A stretch of DNA of 53,540 bases, taken from NCBI GenBank assembly GCA_030533415.1, contig JAUNJE010000015.1, positions 1 through 53,540 on the forward strand, written 5' to 3'. Below the pieces are notes generated by a model. It saw only the letters and a program-made list of their open reading frames with translations. It was not told where the DNA came from and did no database searches. A program made the position numbers and the translations under genes. This DNA comes from Eubacteriales bacterium (GTDB lineage Bacteria > Bacillota > Clostridia > Oscillospirales > Oscillospiraceae). Each line of letters starts with the position of its first letter. Position 1 is the first letter of the stretch. Below, piece after piece: positions 15,898-23,626 of the stretch.

Positions 15898-15978
15898 AAA
15901 AATCACCCCTTCGCCTGGCCAAACCCCTCCGGTGGAAAATTACGCGCGGAAGGGGAAAGTACAGCCCTGTGGCGGAAA

Positions 15979-16021
15979 AATGTCATCCCGGGCTTCGGTT
16001 CACGGCCCCCAGGATGACATT
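15979..16021 (-). terminator. terminator of the mtnN-methyltransferase operon
   Basis: The arms AATGTCATCC and GGATGACATT, extended by GGGC/GCCC, form a long hairpin 4 bases after the methyltransferase stop codon on the minus strand, followed by TTTTCC. The TGTCATCC/AGGATGACA arms are the same words found in the inner arms of the MITE elements. Confidence 0.7.
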
Positions 16022-16025
16022 TCAT

Positions 16026-16892
16026 TCAAATCCGTTTCAGCTGCGCAATGTGTTCCGGAGTCGTGCCGCAGCAGCCGCCGAAAATGTTGGCGCCGTTTTG
16101 CTTGCACTGGCGCATAACCTCCGCAAATTCCTCCGGCCCCATGGAATACTCGGCAATGCCGTCGGAATTGATGGTGGGCATGCCCGCGTTGGGCTTGCAG
16201 ATGAGAGGTACCTTCACATAGCGGCGCAGCTTGGCCACCAGATAGGGTGTCATCATATCCGCCGCCACACAGTTGAAGCCCACGGCGGCAGCCCCGGCCT
16301 GCTCCAGTTCCTGAAGGGCCTTTCCGGCATCGGCTCCGGAGAACAGAGAGCCGTCCGGCTGCATGGTGAAGGTGTACATGGCGGCGCCCGCGCCCTCCAG
16401 CTCGGCAGCGGTCAGGATTGCCTCCGCTTCCTGCTGGTAGAGCAGGGTCTCTCCCACCAGCAGATCGGCGCCGCCGTCGATCAGGCCACGGATCTGGCGG
16501 CTGTAATTCTCCACCAGCAGCTCAAAGCAGTCGGGGTTCCAGCTGTCGCAGAAGGTAGCCAGGGTGGTCAGGTCTCCCGCGATCAGGCAGCCGGGGGCGG
16601 CGCTGCGGGACAGGGCTACCAGGGCTTCGTTGATTTTTTCCGTCTGGCTGTCCAGTCCCACGGCTTTCAGGGCAATGGGCTGGGCCTGGAAGGTGGGGGC
16701 ATAGATGATCTGGCTGCCTGCCTCGGCATAAGACCGCTGAAGGCGGACCAAAGGCTCGGGATTTTCCAGCACCCATTGTTCGGTGCAGCAGCCCTTGGGC
16801 ATACCGGCGTTGCGCAGGTTGGAGCCGGTGGCGCCGTCCAGAATGCAGATGCCGCCGGCGGCCCGTTTCTGAAAATCTTCTTTGGTGAGCAT
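16026..16892 (-). CDS. homocysteine S-methyltransferase family protein
   Basis: A zinc-dependent enzyme that should transfer a methyl group to homocysteine to make methionine. The methyl donor (for example S-methylmethionine) cannot be told from sequence. The 288-residue protein has the family start ILDGATGSNL, the first zinc Cys in VGFNCVAADMMTPYL and the second and third in the C-terminal GGCCGTTPEHI. It starts 15 bases after mtnN with GAGAGGG upstream. Together the two genes suggest recycling of adenosylhomocysteine to methionine; the connecting enzyme LuxS is not in the window. A strong hairpin follows. Confidence 0.9.
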   Translation of the reverse strand: MLTKEDFQKRAAGGICILDGATGSNLRNAGMPKGCCTEQWVLENPEPLVRLQRSYAEAGSQIIYAPTFQAQPIALKAVGLDSQTEKINEALVALSRSAAPGCLIAGDLTTLATFCDSWNPDCFELLVENYSRQIRGLIDGGADLLVGETLLYQQEAEAILTAAELEGAGAAMYTFTMQPDGSLFSGADAGKALQELEQAGAAAVGFNCVAADMMTPYLVAKLRRYVKVPLICKPNAGMPTINSDGIAEYSMGPEEFAEVMRQCKQNGANIFGGCCGTTPEHIAQLKRI

Positions 16893-16907
16893 GGCAATTC
16901 CCTCTCT

Positions 16908-17618
16908 TTATATGGATTCGTTTCTGGCTTTTATCTCGTGGAGCAGTGCCAGTGTGATCTCTTTGGCAATGGCGGAAGCCTTCGGGCAGTTTTCGTGAAA
17001 ATGACCGCTGCCGCTGTGGTTTGCCGTATCGGTGACGCAGCGTATGGCGAGAAATGGAACACGGTTTACATAACAAACATGGGCGATGGCGGCGGTTTCC
17101 ATGTCCACGGCAAGGGGAGAGAACCGGCCGATGATTTCCTGACGTCCGTCATCGGCAATGAACGCTTCCCCCGTTGCTATGCGTCCCCAATAAATGGGGT
17201 ACCGGTCATCCAGCTTTGCGGCGGCCAGCCGGGACAGCCGCAGCAATTCCGCGTCGGAGGGGAAAAAGACGGAATCCATCCAGGGGTGAAATTCCGTCAG
17301 AATATTGGCGGCAACATCGTGGTAAACGGACTGCGTGGCAATGACGGTGTCGAACAATTCCAGCCGGGGATCCATGCCCCCTGCCGTTCCCGCGTTGAGG
17401 ATCATGCTGACGCCGTAATGGTCGATCAAAATCTGCGCCGCAATGGCCGCATTGACCTTGCAGACGCCGCTGAACAGGACAACGACGGGGATGTTGTAAA
17501 TGGTCCCTTCGTATAACTTCAGCATAGCCTTTTCCGTGACGGTTATGTTTTCGATATGCGCCAAAAACGGTGCGGCTTCCCGGTCTCCGGCGCAGAGAAT
17601 CCCGATTTTGTCCCGCAT
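16908..17618 (-). CDS. mtnN: 5'-methylthioadenosine/S-adenosylhomocysteine nucleosidase
   Basis: Hydrolyses methylthioadenosine and S-adenosylhomocysteine to adenine plus the thiosugar, relieving product inhibition of methyltransferases. The 236-residue protein has IGILCAGDREAAPF, the GVCKVNAAIAAQ segment, LNAGTAGGMDP, the nucleoside-binding VDMETAAIAHV and the catalytic RCVTDTA. The ATG at 17618 has GGAGG 7 bases upstream; an upstream in-frame ATG at 17696 overlaps the promoter. It is the first gene of a two-gene operon with the homocysteine methyltransferase. Confidence 0.93.
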   Translation of the reverse strand: MRDKIGILCAGDREAAPFLAHIENITVTEKAMLKLYEGTIYNIPVVVLFSGVCKVNAAIAAQILIDHYGVSMILNAGTAGGMDPRLELFDTVIATQSVYHDVAANILTEFHPWMDSVFFPSDAELLRLSRLAAAKLDDRYPIYWGRIATGEAFIADDGRQEIIGRFSPLAVDMETAAIAHVCYVNRVPFLAIRCVTDTANHSGSGHFHENCPKASAIAKEITLALLHEIKARNESI

Positions 17619-17664
17619 GGGATAACCTCCTCTCCTCCAGGTACATGTACCCTGTTTTTTCGTA

Positions 17665-17693
17665 ATTATAAACCATTTTTGAAATGATTGCAA
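17665..17693 (-). promoter_or_regulatory. mtnN promoter
   Basis: On the minus strand, TTGCAA (17693-17688) and a perfect TATAAT (17670-17665) are separated by 17 bases. Confidence 0.75.
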
Positions 17694-17699
17694 CAATGA

Positions 17700-17728
17700 T
17701 TGACCTTTTGGGCAAAATCTGCTAAGAT
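17700..17728 (+). promoter_or_regulatory. aminopeptidase gene promoter
   Basis: TTGACC (17700-17705), a 17-base spacer and TAAGAT (17723-17728), back to back with the mtnN promoter. Confidence 0.7.
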
Positions 17729-17761
17729 AGCAAAAGTTTAGAAAAAAGGAGCATTTAACCC

Positions 17762-18985
17762 ATGAAGAAAACCGTATTGAGAGAGTACGCCAAGCTGATC
17801 GTCCGCTGTGGCGTCAACGTCCAGAAAGGGCAGGAGGTTATGATCTATGCCGACCTGGACCAGCCGGAATTTGTCCAGATGGTGGTGGAGGAGGCCTACA
17901 AGGCCAAGGCCAAAAAGGTCAGTGTGGAGTGGAACTACCAGCCCCTGCAGAAAATCCGTGTCCGCTATGAATCCGTCAAGACCCTGGGGGACGTCCCCGA
18001 ATGGGTGAAGGCCAAGCAGGAGCACCTGTGTGAAGTCCTTCCTGCCCGGATCCATCTGGTCTCCGAAGATCCCGACGGCCTGAAGGGCATCAACATGGAG
18101 AAGATGTCCAAAGCAAGGCAGATGATGTATCCCATTTTGAAGCCATACCATGACCGCCGGGAGAATAAGGAGCAGTGGTGCATTGCCGCCGTTCCCGGCG
18201 CCGCCTGGGCAAAAAAAGTGTTCCCCGGAATGCGCACCAGCGCCGCCATGGAAAAGCTGTGGGAAGCCATTCTGTTTACCTCCCGCGTCACTGGTGACCC
18301 CATCAAGGCCTGGGAGGAACACAACAGCGACCTGCAGAACCGCTGTGCCCACCTGAACAGCCTGCATATCCGCAGTCTGCACTACACCGCCGAAAACGGC
18401 ACCGACCTGACCGTGGGCATGATTGAAGAAGGCGTCTGGAAGGGCGGCGGAGATGAGAGTCTGCAGGGCATCTTCTTCAATCCCAACATCCCCACCGAGG
18501 AATGCTTCATCTCCCCCATGCGGGGCGAGGCCGAGGGCATCGTGTATTCCACCAAGCCCCTGTCCTACCGTGGCCAGCTGATCGAGAACTTCTCCGTCCG
18601 TTTCGAGGGCGGCAAGGCCGTAGAGGTCAAGGCCGAGAAAGGGGAGGACCTGCTGAAAACCATGATCGCCATGGACGAGGGCGCCGCCTATCTGGGTGAG
18701 TGTGCCCTGGTGCCCCAGAAAAGCCCCATTGCGGAAAGCGGCATTCTGTTCTATAACACCCTGTTTGATGAGAATGCCGCCTGCCACCTGGCGCTGGGTA
18801 TGGGCTTTGCCGACACCATCCGGGATTTCCAGAATAAGACCCTGGAGGAGTGCCGCGCTCTGGGCGTCAATGACTCCATGATCCACGAGGACTTTATGAT
18901 CGGCTGCGACACCATGAACATCGACGCCACCTGCGCCGATGGCCGCGTGGTTCCCATCTTCCGGGGCGGCAACTGGGCGTTTTAA
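17762..18985 (+). CDS. M29-family aminopeptidase
   Basis: A metallo-aminopeptidase of the thermophilic aminopeptidase family (AmpS/aminopeptidase II, M29), acting on N-terminal residues of peptides in the cytoplasm. The 407-residue protein has the family pattern LREYAKLIVRCGVNVQKGQEV, GTDLTVGM, FNPNIPTEECFISP (first metal Glu), AYLGECALVP (second Glu), FYNTLFDENAACHLALG (His) and a C-terminal NIDATCADGRVVPIFRGGNW. AAAAAGGAG precedes the ATG. The acetyltransferase gene follows after 15 bases in the same direction. Confidence 0.93.
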   Translation: MKKTVLREYAKLIVRCGVNVQKGQEVMIYADLDQPEFVQMVVEEAYKAKAKKVSVEWNYQPLQKIRVRYESVKTLGDVPEWVKAKQEHLCEVLPARIHLVSEDPDGLKGINMEKMSKARQMMYPILKPYHDRRENKEQWCIAAVPGAAWAKKVFPGMRTSAAMEKLWEAILFTSRVTGDPIKAWEEHNSDLQNRCAHLNSLHIRSLHYTAENGTDLTVGMIEEGVWKGGGDESLQGIFFNPNIPTEECFISPMRGEAEGIVYSTKPLSYRGQLIENFSVRFEGGKAVEVKAEKGEDLLKTMIAMDEGAAYLGECALVPQKSPIAESGILFYNTLFDENAACHLALGMGFADTIRDFQNKTLEECRALGVNDSMIHEDFMIGCDTMNIDATCADGRVVPIFRGGNWAF

Positions 18986-19000
18986 GGGGAGGATTTGTTT

Positions 19001-19621
19001 ATGACGATCACGGAAAAGCAGCACAGCGGCGAAATCTACCTGCCTATGGACGAGGAAATCCTGAAAGAGCAGCTTGTATTCCTGGACAGTCTGAAAGAGT
19101 ATAACGAAATTCCCCACGTCCGCATGAAGGAGCGGGAGGAAAAGCTGCGCCAAATGCTGGCTGAGGCAGGAGAGGGGTGCTATGTGGAGTCCCCGTTTTT
19201 CGCCAATTTCGGCGGCCGCCATGTGCACCTCGGCAAAGGCGTGTATGCCAATTTCAACCTGACCCTGGTGGACGATACCCACATCTATGTAGGAGACTAT
19301 ACCATGATCGGACCCAATGTGACCCTGGCCACGGCGGGGCACCCCATCAACCCGGAGCTGCGCAGGCAGGGGCTGCAGTTCAACATGCCCATCCACATTG
19401 GCAAAAACTGCTGGCTGGGCGCGGGGGTCATCGTCATGCCCGGTGTGACCATCGGGGACAACACGGTCATTGGCGCGGGCAGCATCGTCACCAAGGATAT
19501 CCCCTCCGGCGTGGTGGCGGTGGGCAATCCCTGCCGTGTCCTGCGGGAAGTGGGCCAGCGGGATAGGGAGTACTACTTCCGGGACAGAAAGATTGACCCT
19601 TCGCTGTGGGAAACAAAATAA
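19001..19621 (+). CDS. maltose/galactoside-type O-acetyltransferase
   Basis: A left-handed beta-helix (hexapeptide repeat) acetyltransferase of the LacA/Maa group, which acetylates sugars or related molecules with acetyl-CoA. The 206-residue protein shows FANFGGRHVHLGKGVYANFNLTLVDDTHIYVGDYTMIGPNVTLATAGHP, including the catalytic His of TAGHP, and the C-terminal coil IGKNCWLGAGVIVMPGVTIGDNTVIGAGSIVTKDIP. The ATG at 19001 follows GGGGAGG by 8 bases. A TTG two codons upstream is possible but less well placed. Confidence 0.92.
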   Translation: MTITEKQHSGEIYLPMDEEILKEQLVFLDSLKEYNEIPHVRMKEREEKLRQMLAEAGEGCYVESPFFANFGGRHVHLGKGVYANFNLTLVDDTHIYVGDYTMIGPNVTLATAGHPINPELRRQGLQFNMPIHIGKNCWLGAGVIVMPGVTIGDNTVIGAGSIVTKDIPSGVVAVGNPCRVLREVGQRDREYYFRDRKIDPSLWETK

Positions 19622-19650
19622 GACTTTTTGAAAAAATCTGAAAAAAACAC

Positions 19651-19679
19651 TTGCATTCCTGCGCCCTATGTGTTATGAT
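19651..19679 (+). promoter_or_regulatory. rpmE promoter
   Basis: TTGCAT (19651-19656), a 17-base spacer and TATGAT (19674-19679), leaving a leader of about 60 bases before rpmE. Confidence 0.7.
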
Positions 19680-19745
19680 ATCCGGGCGATTGAAGATTGC
19701 TTAGGGCTTTTATGCCCTTTAACTGATATGAAAGAGGTGAACGAA

Positions 19746-19946
19746 ATGAAGGAAGGTATCCATCCCAAGTACGAACAGACCACGATCCGCTGTGCATGTG
19801 GCAATGTCTTTACCACTGGTTCTACCAAGAAGGACATTCGTGTTGAGATCTGCTCCAAGTGCCACCCTTTCTATACCGGCAAGCAGAAGCTGGTTGACAC
19901 CGGTGGACGTGTTGATCGGTTCAACAAGCGCTTTGGCCTGAAGTAA
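19746..19946 (+). CDS. rpmE: 50S ribosomal protein L31
   Basis: A small large-subunit ribosomal protein at the central protuberance. The 66-residue form is the zinc-binding (C+) type, with Cys in CACG near residue 16 and CSKC near residue 36. Conserved segments are [54 protein letters not shown]. The ATG at 19746 follows AGAGGTG by 6 bases and gives the standard N-terminus. It is a single gene between its own promoter and terminator. Confidence 0.97.
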   Translation: MKEGIHPKYEQTTIRCACGNVFTTGSTKKDIRVEICSKCHPFYTGKQKLVDTGGRVDRFNKRFGLK

Positions 19947-19955
19947 GACACTGAG

Positions 19956-19989
19956 ATCCGCACTACGGAAGCGTAGTGCGGATTTTTTC
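19956..19989 (+). terminator. rpmE terminator
   Basis: A perfect 12-base stem (19956-19967 with 19972-19983), a GAAG tetraloop and six T residues: a textbook intrinsic terminator. Confidence 0.93.
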
Positions 19990-20007
19990 ATTTCCCCGGA
20001 AAATAGG

Positions 20008-20037
20008 TTGTCCGCGCTGCGCAGAATATGGTATACT
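20008..20037 (+). promoter_or_regulatory. hflX cluster promoter
   Basis: TTGTCC (20008-20013), an 18-base spacer and TATACT (20032-20037), just after the rpmE terminator. Confidence 0.6.
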
Positions 20038-20064
20038 AATTGAAACGGAATTGATGGAGGAATT

Positions 20065-21333
20065 ATGGAACCGAATTTTGAACGGGATACCCAGGAGCGG
20101 GCCGTGCTGGTGGGCCTGAACGCGGACTGCTTTACAAAAGAACAAACCGCCACCGAGGAGACGCTGGAGGAATTGGACGCCCTGCTGGAAACCGCCGGAG
20201 GCTTCTGCACCGGGAAGGTGCTGCAAAACCGCCATACCCCCGATTCCCACAGCTTCATCGGCGAGGGAAAGGCGCTGGAAGTGAAAATGCTGGTGGAGGC
20301 CACCGCTTCCACCATGGTGATCTTTGACAATGAGCTTTCCCCCGGCAATATCCGGGCGCTGGAGGAGATCATCGGCGTTACGGTCCTGGACCGCAGCGCC
20401 CTGATTTTGGATATCTTTGCCCAGCGCGCGAGAACTAGGGAAGGGCGGCTGCAAGTGGAATTGGCCCAGTATCAATACCTGCTGCCAAGGCTTTCCGGCA
20501 TGGGAGCCAGCCTTTCCAGGCAGGGCGGCGGCATCGGCACCCGTGGCCCCGGTGAAACCAAGCTGGAATCCGACCGCCGCCACATCCGGGAGCGGATCAA
20601 CCGCCTGGAGGACGAGCTGGAGCAGGTGCGCAAGGTCCGCTCCGTTCAGCGGGAGCGCAGAAGGAAGAATTCCGTCCCCGTGGTGGCCATTGTGGGCTAT
20701 ACCAACGCGGGAAAATCCACCTTGCTAAACCATCTGACGGGGGCGGGGATTCCTGCCAACAACCGCCTGTTTGACACCCTGGACACCACCTCCCGGCAGC
20801 TTACCGTGTCCGACAACCTGGATGTGATTCTGTCCGATACCGTCGGATTTATCGCGAAGCTTCCCCACCATCTGGTGAATGCCTTCCATGCCACCCTGGA
20901 GGAGCTGGAATACGCGGATCTGCTGCTGCATGTCATCGATGCTTCCGATCCCAACCGGGAAGAGCATATTGCCGTCGTGGATAAGCTCATTGCCAAGCTG
21001 GCAAAGCCCGGCACCCAGGTTTTGCGCTGCTATAACAAGGCGGACCTGGTTTCCCCCGAGGATATCCCGGTGGGAGAGGACGTGGTTGCCATTTCCGCGA
21101 AAAAGGGTGGAAACATGGACGGCCTGCTGGCCGCCATTGAAAAGGCCCTGGGCCATGCCCGGCACCATGTGGTGGCGTGCCTGCCCTATTCCATGGGCGG
21201 TATGGTGGAGACGCTTCACGACAATGCCCAGGTGCTGGGGGTGGAATACACCGCCGGAGGCATCGAAGTGGAGACTATCGTGGACGATATTCTGCTTGGC
21301 AGATTGCGGGATTATGTGATCAAGGAGTGCTGA
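20065..21333 (+). CDS. hflX: ribosome-associated GTPase HflX
   Basis: A GTPase that binds the 50S subunit and splits stalled or hibernating ribosomes. The 422-residue protein has the HflX N-terminal domain, the Gly-rich GIGTRGPGETKLESDRR linker after a coiled region, and the G domain. In the G domain G1 is GYTNAGKSTLLN, G3 is DTVGFI and G4 is NKAD. GGAGG precedes the ATG. It is the first gene of a + strand cluster; the next gene starts 3 bases after its stop. Confidence 0.95.
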   Translation: MEPNFERDTQERAVLVGLNADCFTKEQTATEETLEELDALLETAGGFCTGKVLQNRHTPDSHSFIGEGKALEVKMLVEATASTMVIFDNELSPGNIRALEEIIGVTVLDRSALILDIFAQRARTREGRLQVELAQYQYLLPRLSGMGASLSRQGGGIGTRGPGETKLESDRRHIRERINRLEDELEQVRKVRSVQRERRRKNSVPVVAIVGYTNAGKSTLLNHLTGAGIPANNRLFDTLDTTSRQLTVSDNLDVILSDTVGFIAKLPHHLVNAFHATLEELEYADLLLHVIDASDPNREEHIAVVDKLIAKLAKPGTQVLRCYNKADLVSPEDIPVGEDVVAISAKKGGNMDGLLAAIEKALGHARHHVVACLPYSMGGMVETLHDNAQVLGVEYTAGGIEVETIVDDILLGRLRDYVIKEC

Positions 21334-21336
21334 CCC

Positions 21337-21972
21337 TTGGACGAGTATCTGGTGCCGACCCGGTTCGGGGAGGATGAATTTACCGAGAAAAAATCCCGCT
21401 TCATCGGAAGGCTCTGGCCGGTGGAGACGGAGGAGGAAGCCCTGGCGAAAATCCAGGAAATGAAAAAGCAGCATTATGACGCCACCCATAACTGCTGGGC
21501 GTATATCATCAAAGACGGCGCGGTACGGTTCTCCGACGATGGGGAACCGGGCGGCACCGCGGGGATGCCCATGCTGCAGGTACTGCAGCGGGAGGGGCTT
21601 TATAACGCTGTCTGCGTGGTTACCCGCTATTTTGGCGGTGTTCTGCTGGGTGCTGGGGGCCTGGTGCGGGCCTATACCAAGGGCGCGAAGCTGGCCGTGG
21701 ACGCCGCTGGAAAATCCATGAAGCGGGTCTGGACGGCGCTGTATGTTCCCTGCCCCTATTCTTTTTATGAGCGGGTGAAGCTGGCGGTTTCCACGTTCGG
21801 CGGGATTCTCCGCCAGGCCGATTTCGGCGCGGAGGTGGAACTGGAGATTCTGCTCCCGGCGGGACAATCAGGCGCCTTTCTGGAAAAGCTTACCGACCTG
21901 ACAGCGGGCACCGTGGAGGGCATGGAAACGGGACAGGAGTACCGGGCGTTCCCAGTGGAGGAGGTTACATAA
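21337..21972 (+). CDS. YigZ/IMPACT-family protein
   Basis: A 211-residue member of the YigZ/YvyE (UPF0029/IMPACT) family. The signature DATHNCWAYII...RFSDDGEPGGTAGMPML and VTRYFGGVLLGAGGLVRAY is complete, followed by the ferredoxin-like C-terminal domain (DUF1949 type). The molecular function in bacteria is not settled. The start is TTG at 21337, placed by the spacing of AAGGAG in the end of hflX, 9 bases upstream. Its stop codon overlaps the next ATG by one base (TAATG), so translation is probably coupled. Confidence 0.9.
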   Translation: MDEYLVPTRFGEDEFTEKKSRFIGRLWPVETEEEALAKIQEMKKQHYDATHNCWAYIIKDGAVRFSDDGEPGGTAGMPMLQVLQREGLYNAVCVVTRYFGGVLLGAGGLVRAYTKGAKLAVDAAGKSMKRVWTALYVPCPYSFYERVKLAVSTFGGILRQADFGAEVELEILLPAGQSGAFLEKLTDLTAGTVEGMETGQEYRAFPVEEVT

Positions 21973-22490
21973 TGGAAATCAGAAGAATTACCAAAGAAAA
22001 TGCCGAAGATTTGAAACTCAAAAACGAACCCTTCGCCATGCCGGGACAGTTCATCCCGGCGCTGTCCGAAGGCGTTTGGACCTACCGGACGGAAATGTAT
22101 CCCCAGTGCCAGTGGATGACGTTCCCTGATGAAGACTATGACTTTACGGAAATGGAAAAAAACGGCGTCAGCTTTGGCGCGTATGAGGACGGGAAGTGCC
22201 TGGGGCTTGCCATTTATCAGGACGATTTTCTGAAATATATGTATCTGCTGGACTTGAAGATCTGCGCCTGTGCCCGGGGAAAAGGCGTGGGAAAGGCCCT
22301 CATTGAAGCGGGCATGGCCGCCGCCAGGGAACGGGGGTATCTGGGTCTCTACACCCAGGCCCAGGACAACAATCTGAATGCCTGTCTGTTCTATCTGAAA
22401 GCGGGCTTTACCATTGGTGGCTTTGACAACCGGGTGTACCGGGGAACAAAGCAGGAAGGAAAAGGAGACGTCATCTTCTACAAAGAGTGA
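21972..22490 (+). CDS. GNAT acetyltransferase, streptothricin-acetyltransferase-like
   Basis: A 172-residue GNAT N-acetyltransferase. The N-terminal NEPFAMPGQFIPALSEGVWTYRTE and the C-terminal NNLNACLFYLKAGFTIGGFDNRVYRG resemble SatA/YyaR streptothricin acetyltransferases. The acetyl-CoA loop reads CARGKGVGKALIEAG. Whether it acetylates streptothricin or something else is not known, and its place inside a housekeeping cluster argues against a dedicated resistance role. It starts on the last base of the yigZ stop codon. Confidence 0.82.
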   Translation: MEIRRITKENAEDLKLKNEPFAMPGQFIPALSEGVWTYRTEMYPQCQWMTFPDEDYDFTEMEKNGVSFGAYEDGKCLGLAIYQDDFLKYMYLLDLKICACARGKGVGKALIEAGMAAARERGYLGLYTQAQDNNLNACLFYLKAGFTIGGFDNRVYRGTKQEGKGDVIFYKE

Positions 22491-22501
22491 GGAGGATCAC
22501 C

Positions 22502-23515
22502 ATGACAGTGCGGGAAGAACTGGAACGGCAGGAGCACCGGAGGCTGCATCCGCTTGCGGCCTTTGCGGACCGCTCCAAGGGCAGGCCCCGGTATGAGGAG
22601 CCACGGGAGGAGGATGTGCGCACCTGTTATCAGCGGGATATCGACCGGATCGTCCACAGCAAATCCTTCCGCCGGCTGATGCATAAGACCCAGGTGTTTT
22701 TGCGTCCCGAGGGGGACCACTACCGCACCCGCATGACCCACACCCTGGAGGTGGCGAGAATCGCCAGCACCATCACCCGGGCACTGGGACTGAATGAGGA
22801 TCTGGCGGAGGCCATTGCCATGGGCCACGACCTGGGGCACACCCCCTTTGGACATGCCGGGGAAGCGGCGCTGTCGGAATGCTGGGGCAAGCCTTTCCGG
22901 CACAATGAACAGAGCCTGCGGGTGGTGGATTATTTAGAAAAGGATGGACAGGGGCTGAACCTGACGCACGAGGTGCGCTTGGGGATTCTGGGACACACCG
23001 GGGAATACTGGCCCGAGACCCTGGAAGGCCAGATCGTCCGCCGCTCCGACCAGATCGCCTATGTCAACCATGACATTGACGACGCCATCCGGGCGGGCAT
23101 CCTGAGCAACGGTGATATTCCCAGAGCCATTTCCGCCGTGCTGGGGGACACCCACAGCCTTCGGATCAACACGCTGGTCACGGACGCCATCCGGACCTCC
23201 CGGGAGGCAGGGGCGGTCTGCCTGTCCCCGGAGGTGGATAAGGCGCTGAAGGATCTGCGTTCTTTCATGTTCGAACGGGTCTACCGTAACCCGGTGGCCA
23301 AGGGGGAGGAGAGCAAGGCCAAGGCCATGCTTCAGCGGCTGTTCGAATATTACATCGCCCATCCCGAGGCCCTGCCGGAGGATTTTCAGCCCCAGCTGAG
23401 CTTCGACGGCATGGAGCGCACGGTCTGCGACTATATCGCCGGCATGACGGATAACTATGCCGTTGACAAATATACTGAGATTTTCATCCCCATGGGCTGG
23501 AATGTACGCGGATGA
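22502..23515 (+). CDS. dgt: deoxyguanosinetriphosphate triphosphohydrolase-like protein
   Basis: An HD-domain enzyme that removes tripolyphosphate from dGTP (or other dNTPs), tuning the deoxynucleotide pool. The 337-residue protein has the metal-binding set RMTHTLEVARIA, then GHDLGHTPFGHAGE, then SDQIAYVNHDIDDAIRAG. The ATG at 22502 follows GAGGAGG by 6 bases; a GTG at 22487 overlaps the previous gene and is less likely. Its position before dnaG and a sigma gene is the usual clostridial macromolecular-synthesis arrangement. Confidence 0.93.
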   Translation: MTVREELERQEHRRLHPLAAFADRSKGRPRYEEPREEDVRTCYQRDIDRIVHSKSFRRLMHKTQVFLRPEGDHYRTRMTHTLEVARIASTITRALGLNEDLAEAIAMGHDLGHTPFGHAGEAALSECWGKPFRHNEQSLRVVDYLEKDGQGLNLTHEVRLGILGHTGEYWPETLEGQIVRRSDQIAYVNHDIDDAIRAGILSNGDIPRAISAVLGDTHSLRINTLVTDAIRTSREAGAVCLSPEVDKALKDLRSFMFERVYRNPVAKGEESKAKAMLQRLFEYYIAHPEALPEDFQPQLSFDGMERTVCDYIAGMTDNYAVDKYTEIFIPMGWNVRG

Positions 23516-23517
23516 TG

Positions 23518-23526
23518 TGATATAAT
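23518..23526 (+). promoter_or_regulatory. extended -10 element before dnaG
   Basis: TGATATAAT (23518-23526) is a perfect extended -10 element (TGnTATAAT) just after the dgt stop. No good -35 is seen, which such promoters can do without. It sits in the only sizeable gap (111 bases) of the cluster, so dnaG and the sigma genes may have their own transcript. Confidence 0.55.
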
Positions 23527-23626
23527 GGAACCGAAATGAGGAAAAGCCATTTTTCAGGGCTTGCCGACCGTTCTGTAACCGCTATGCCCCGCCCGTATTG
23601 CATTACCGAAGAGAGGAGGAGACTTT

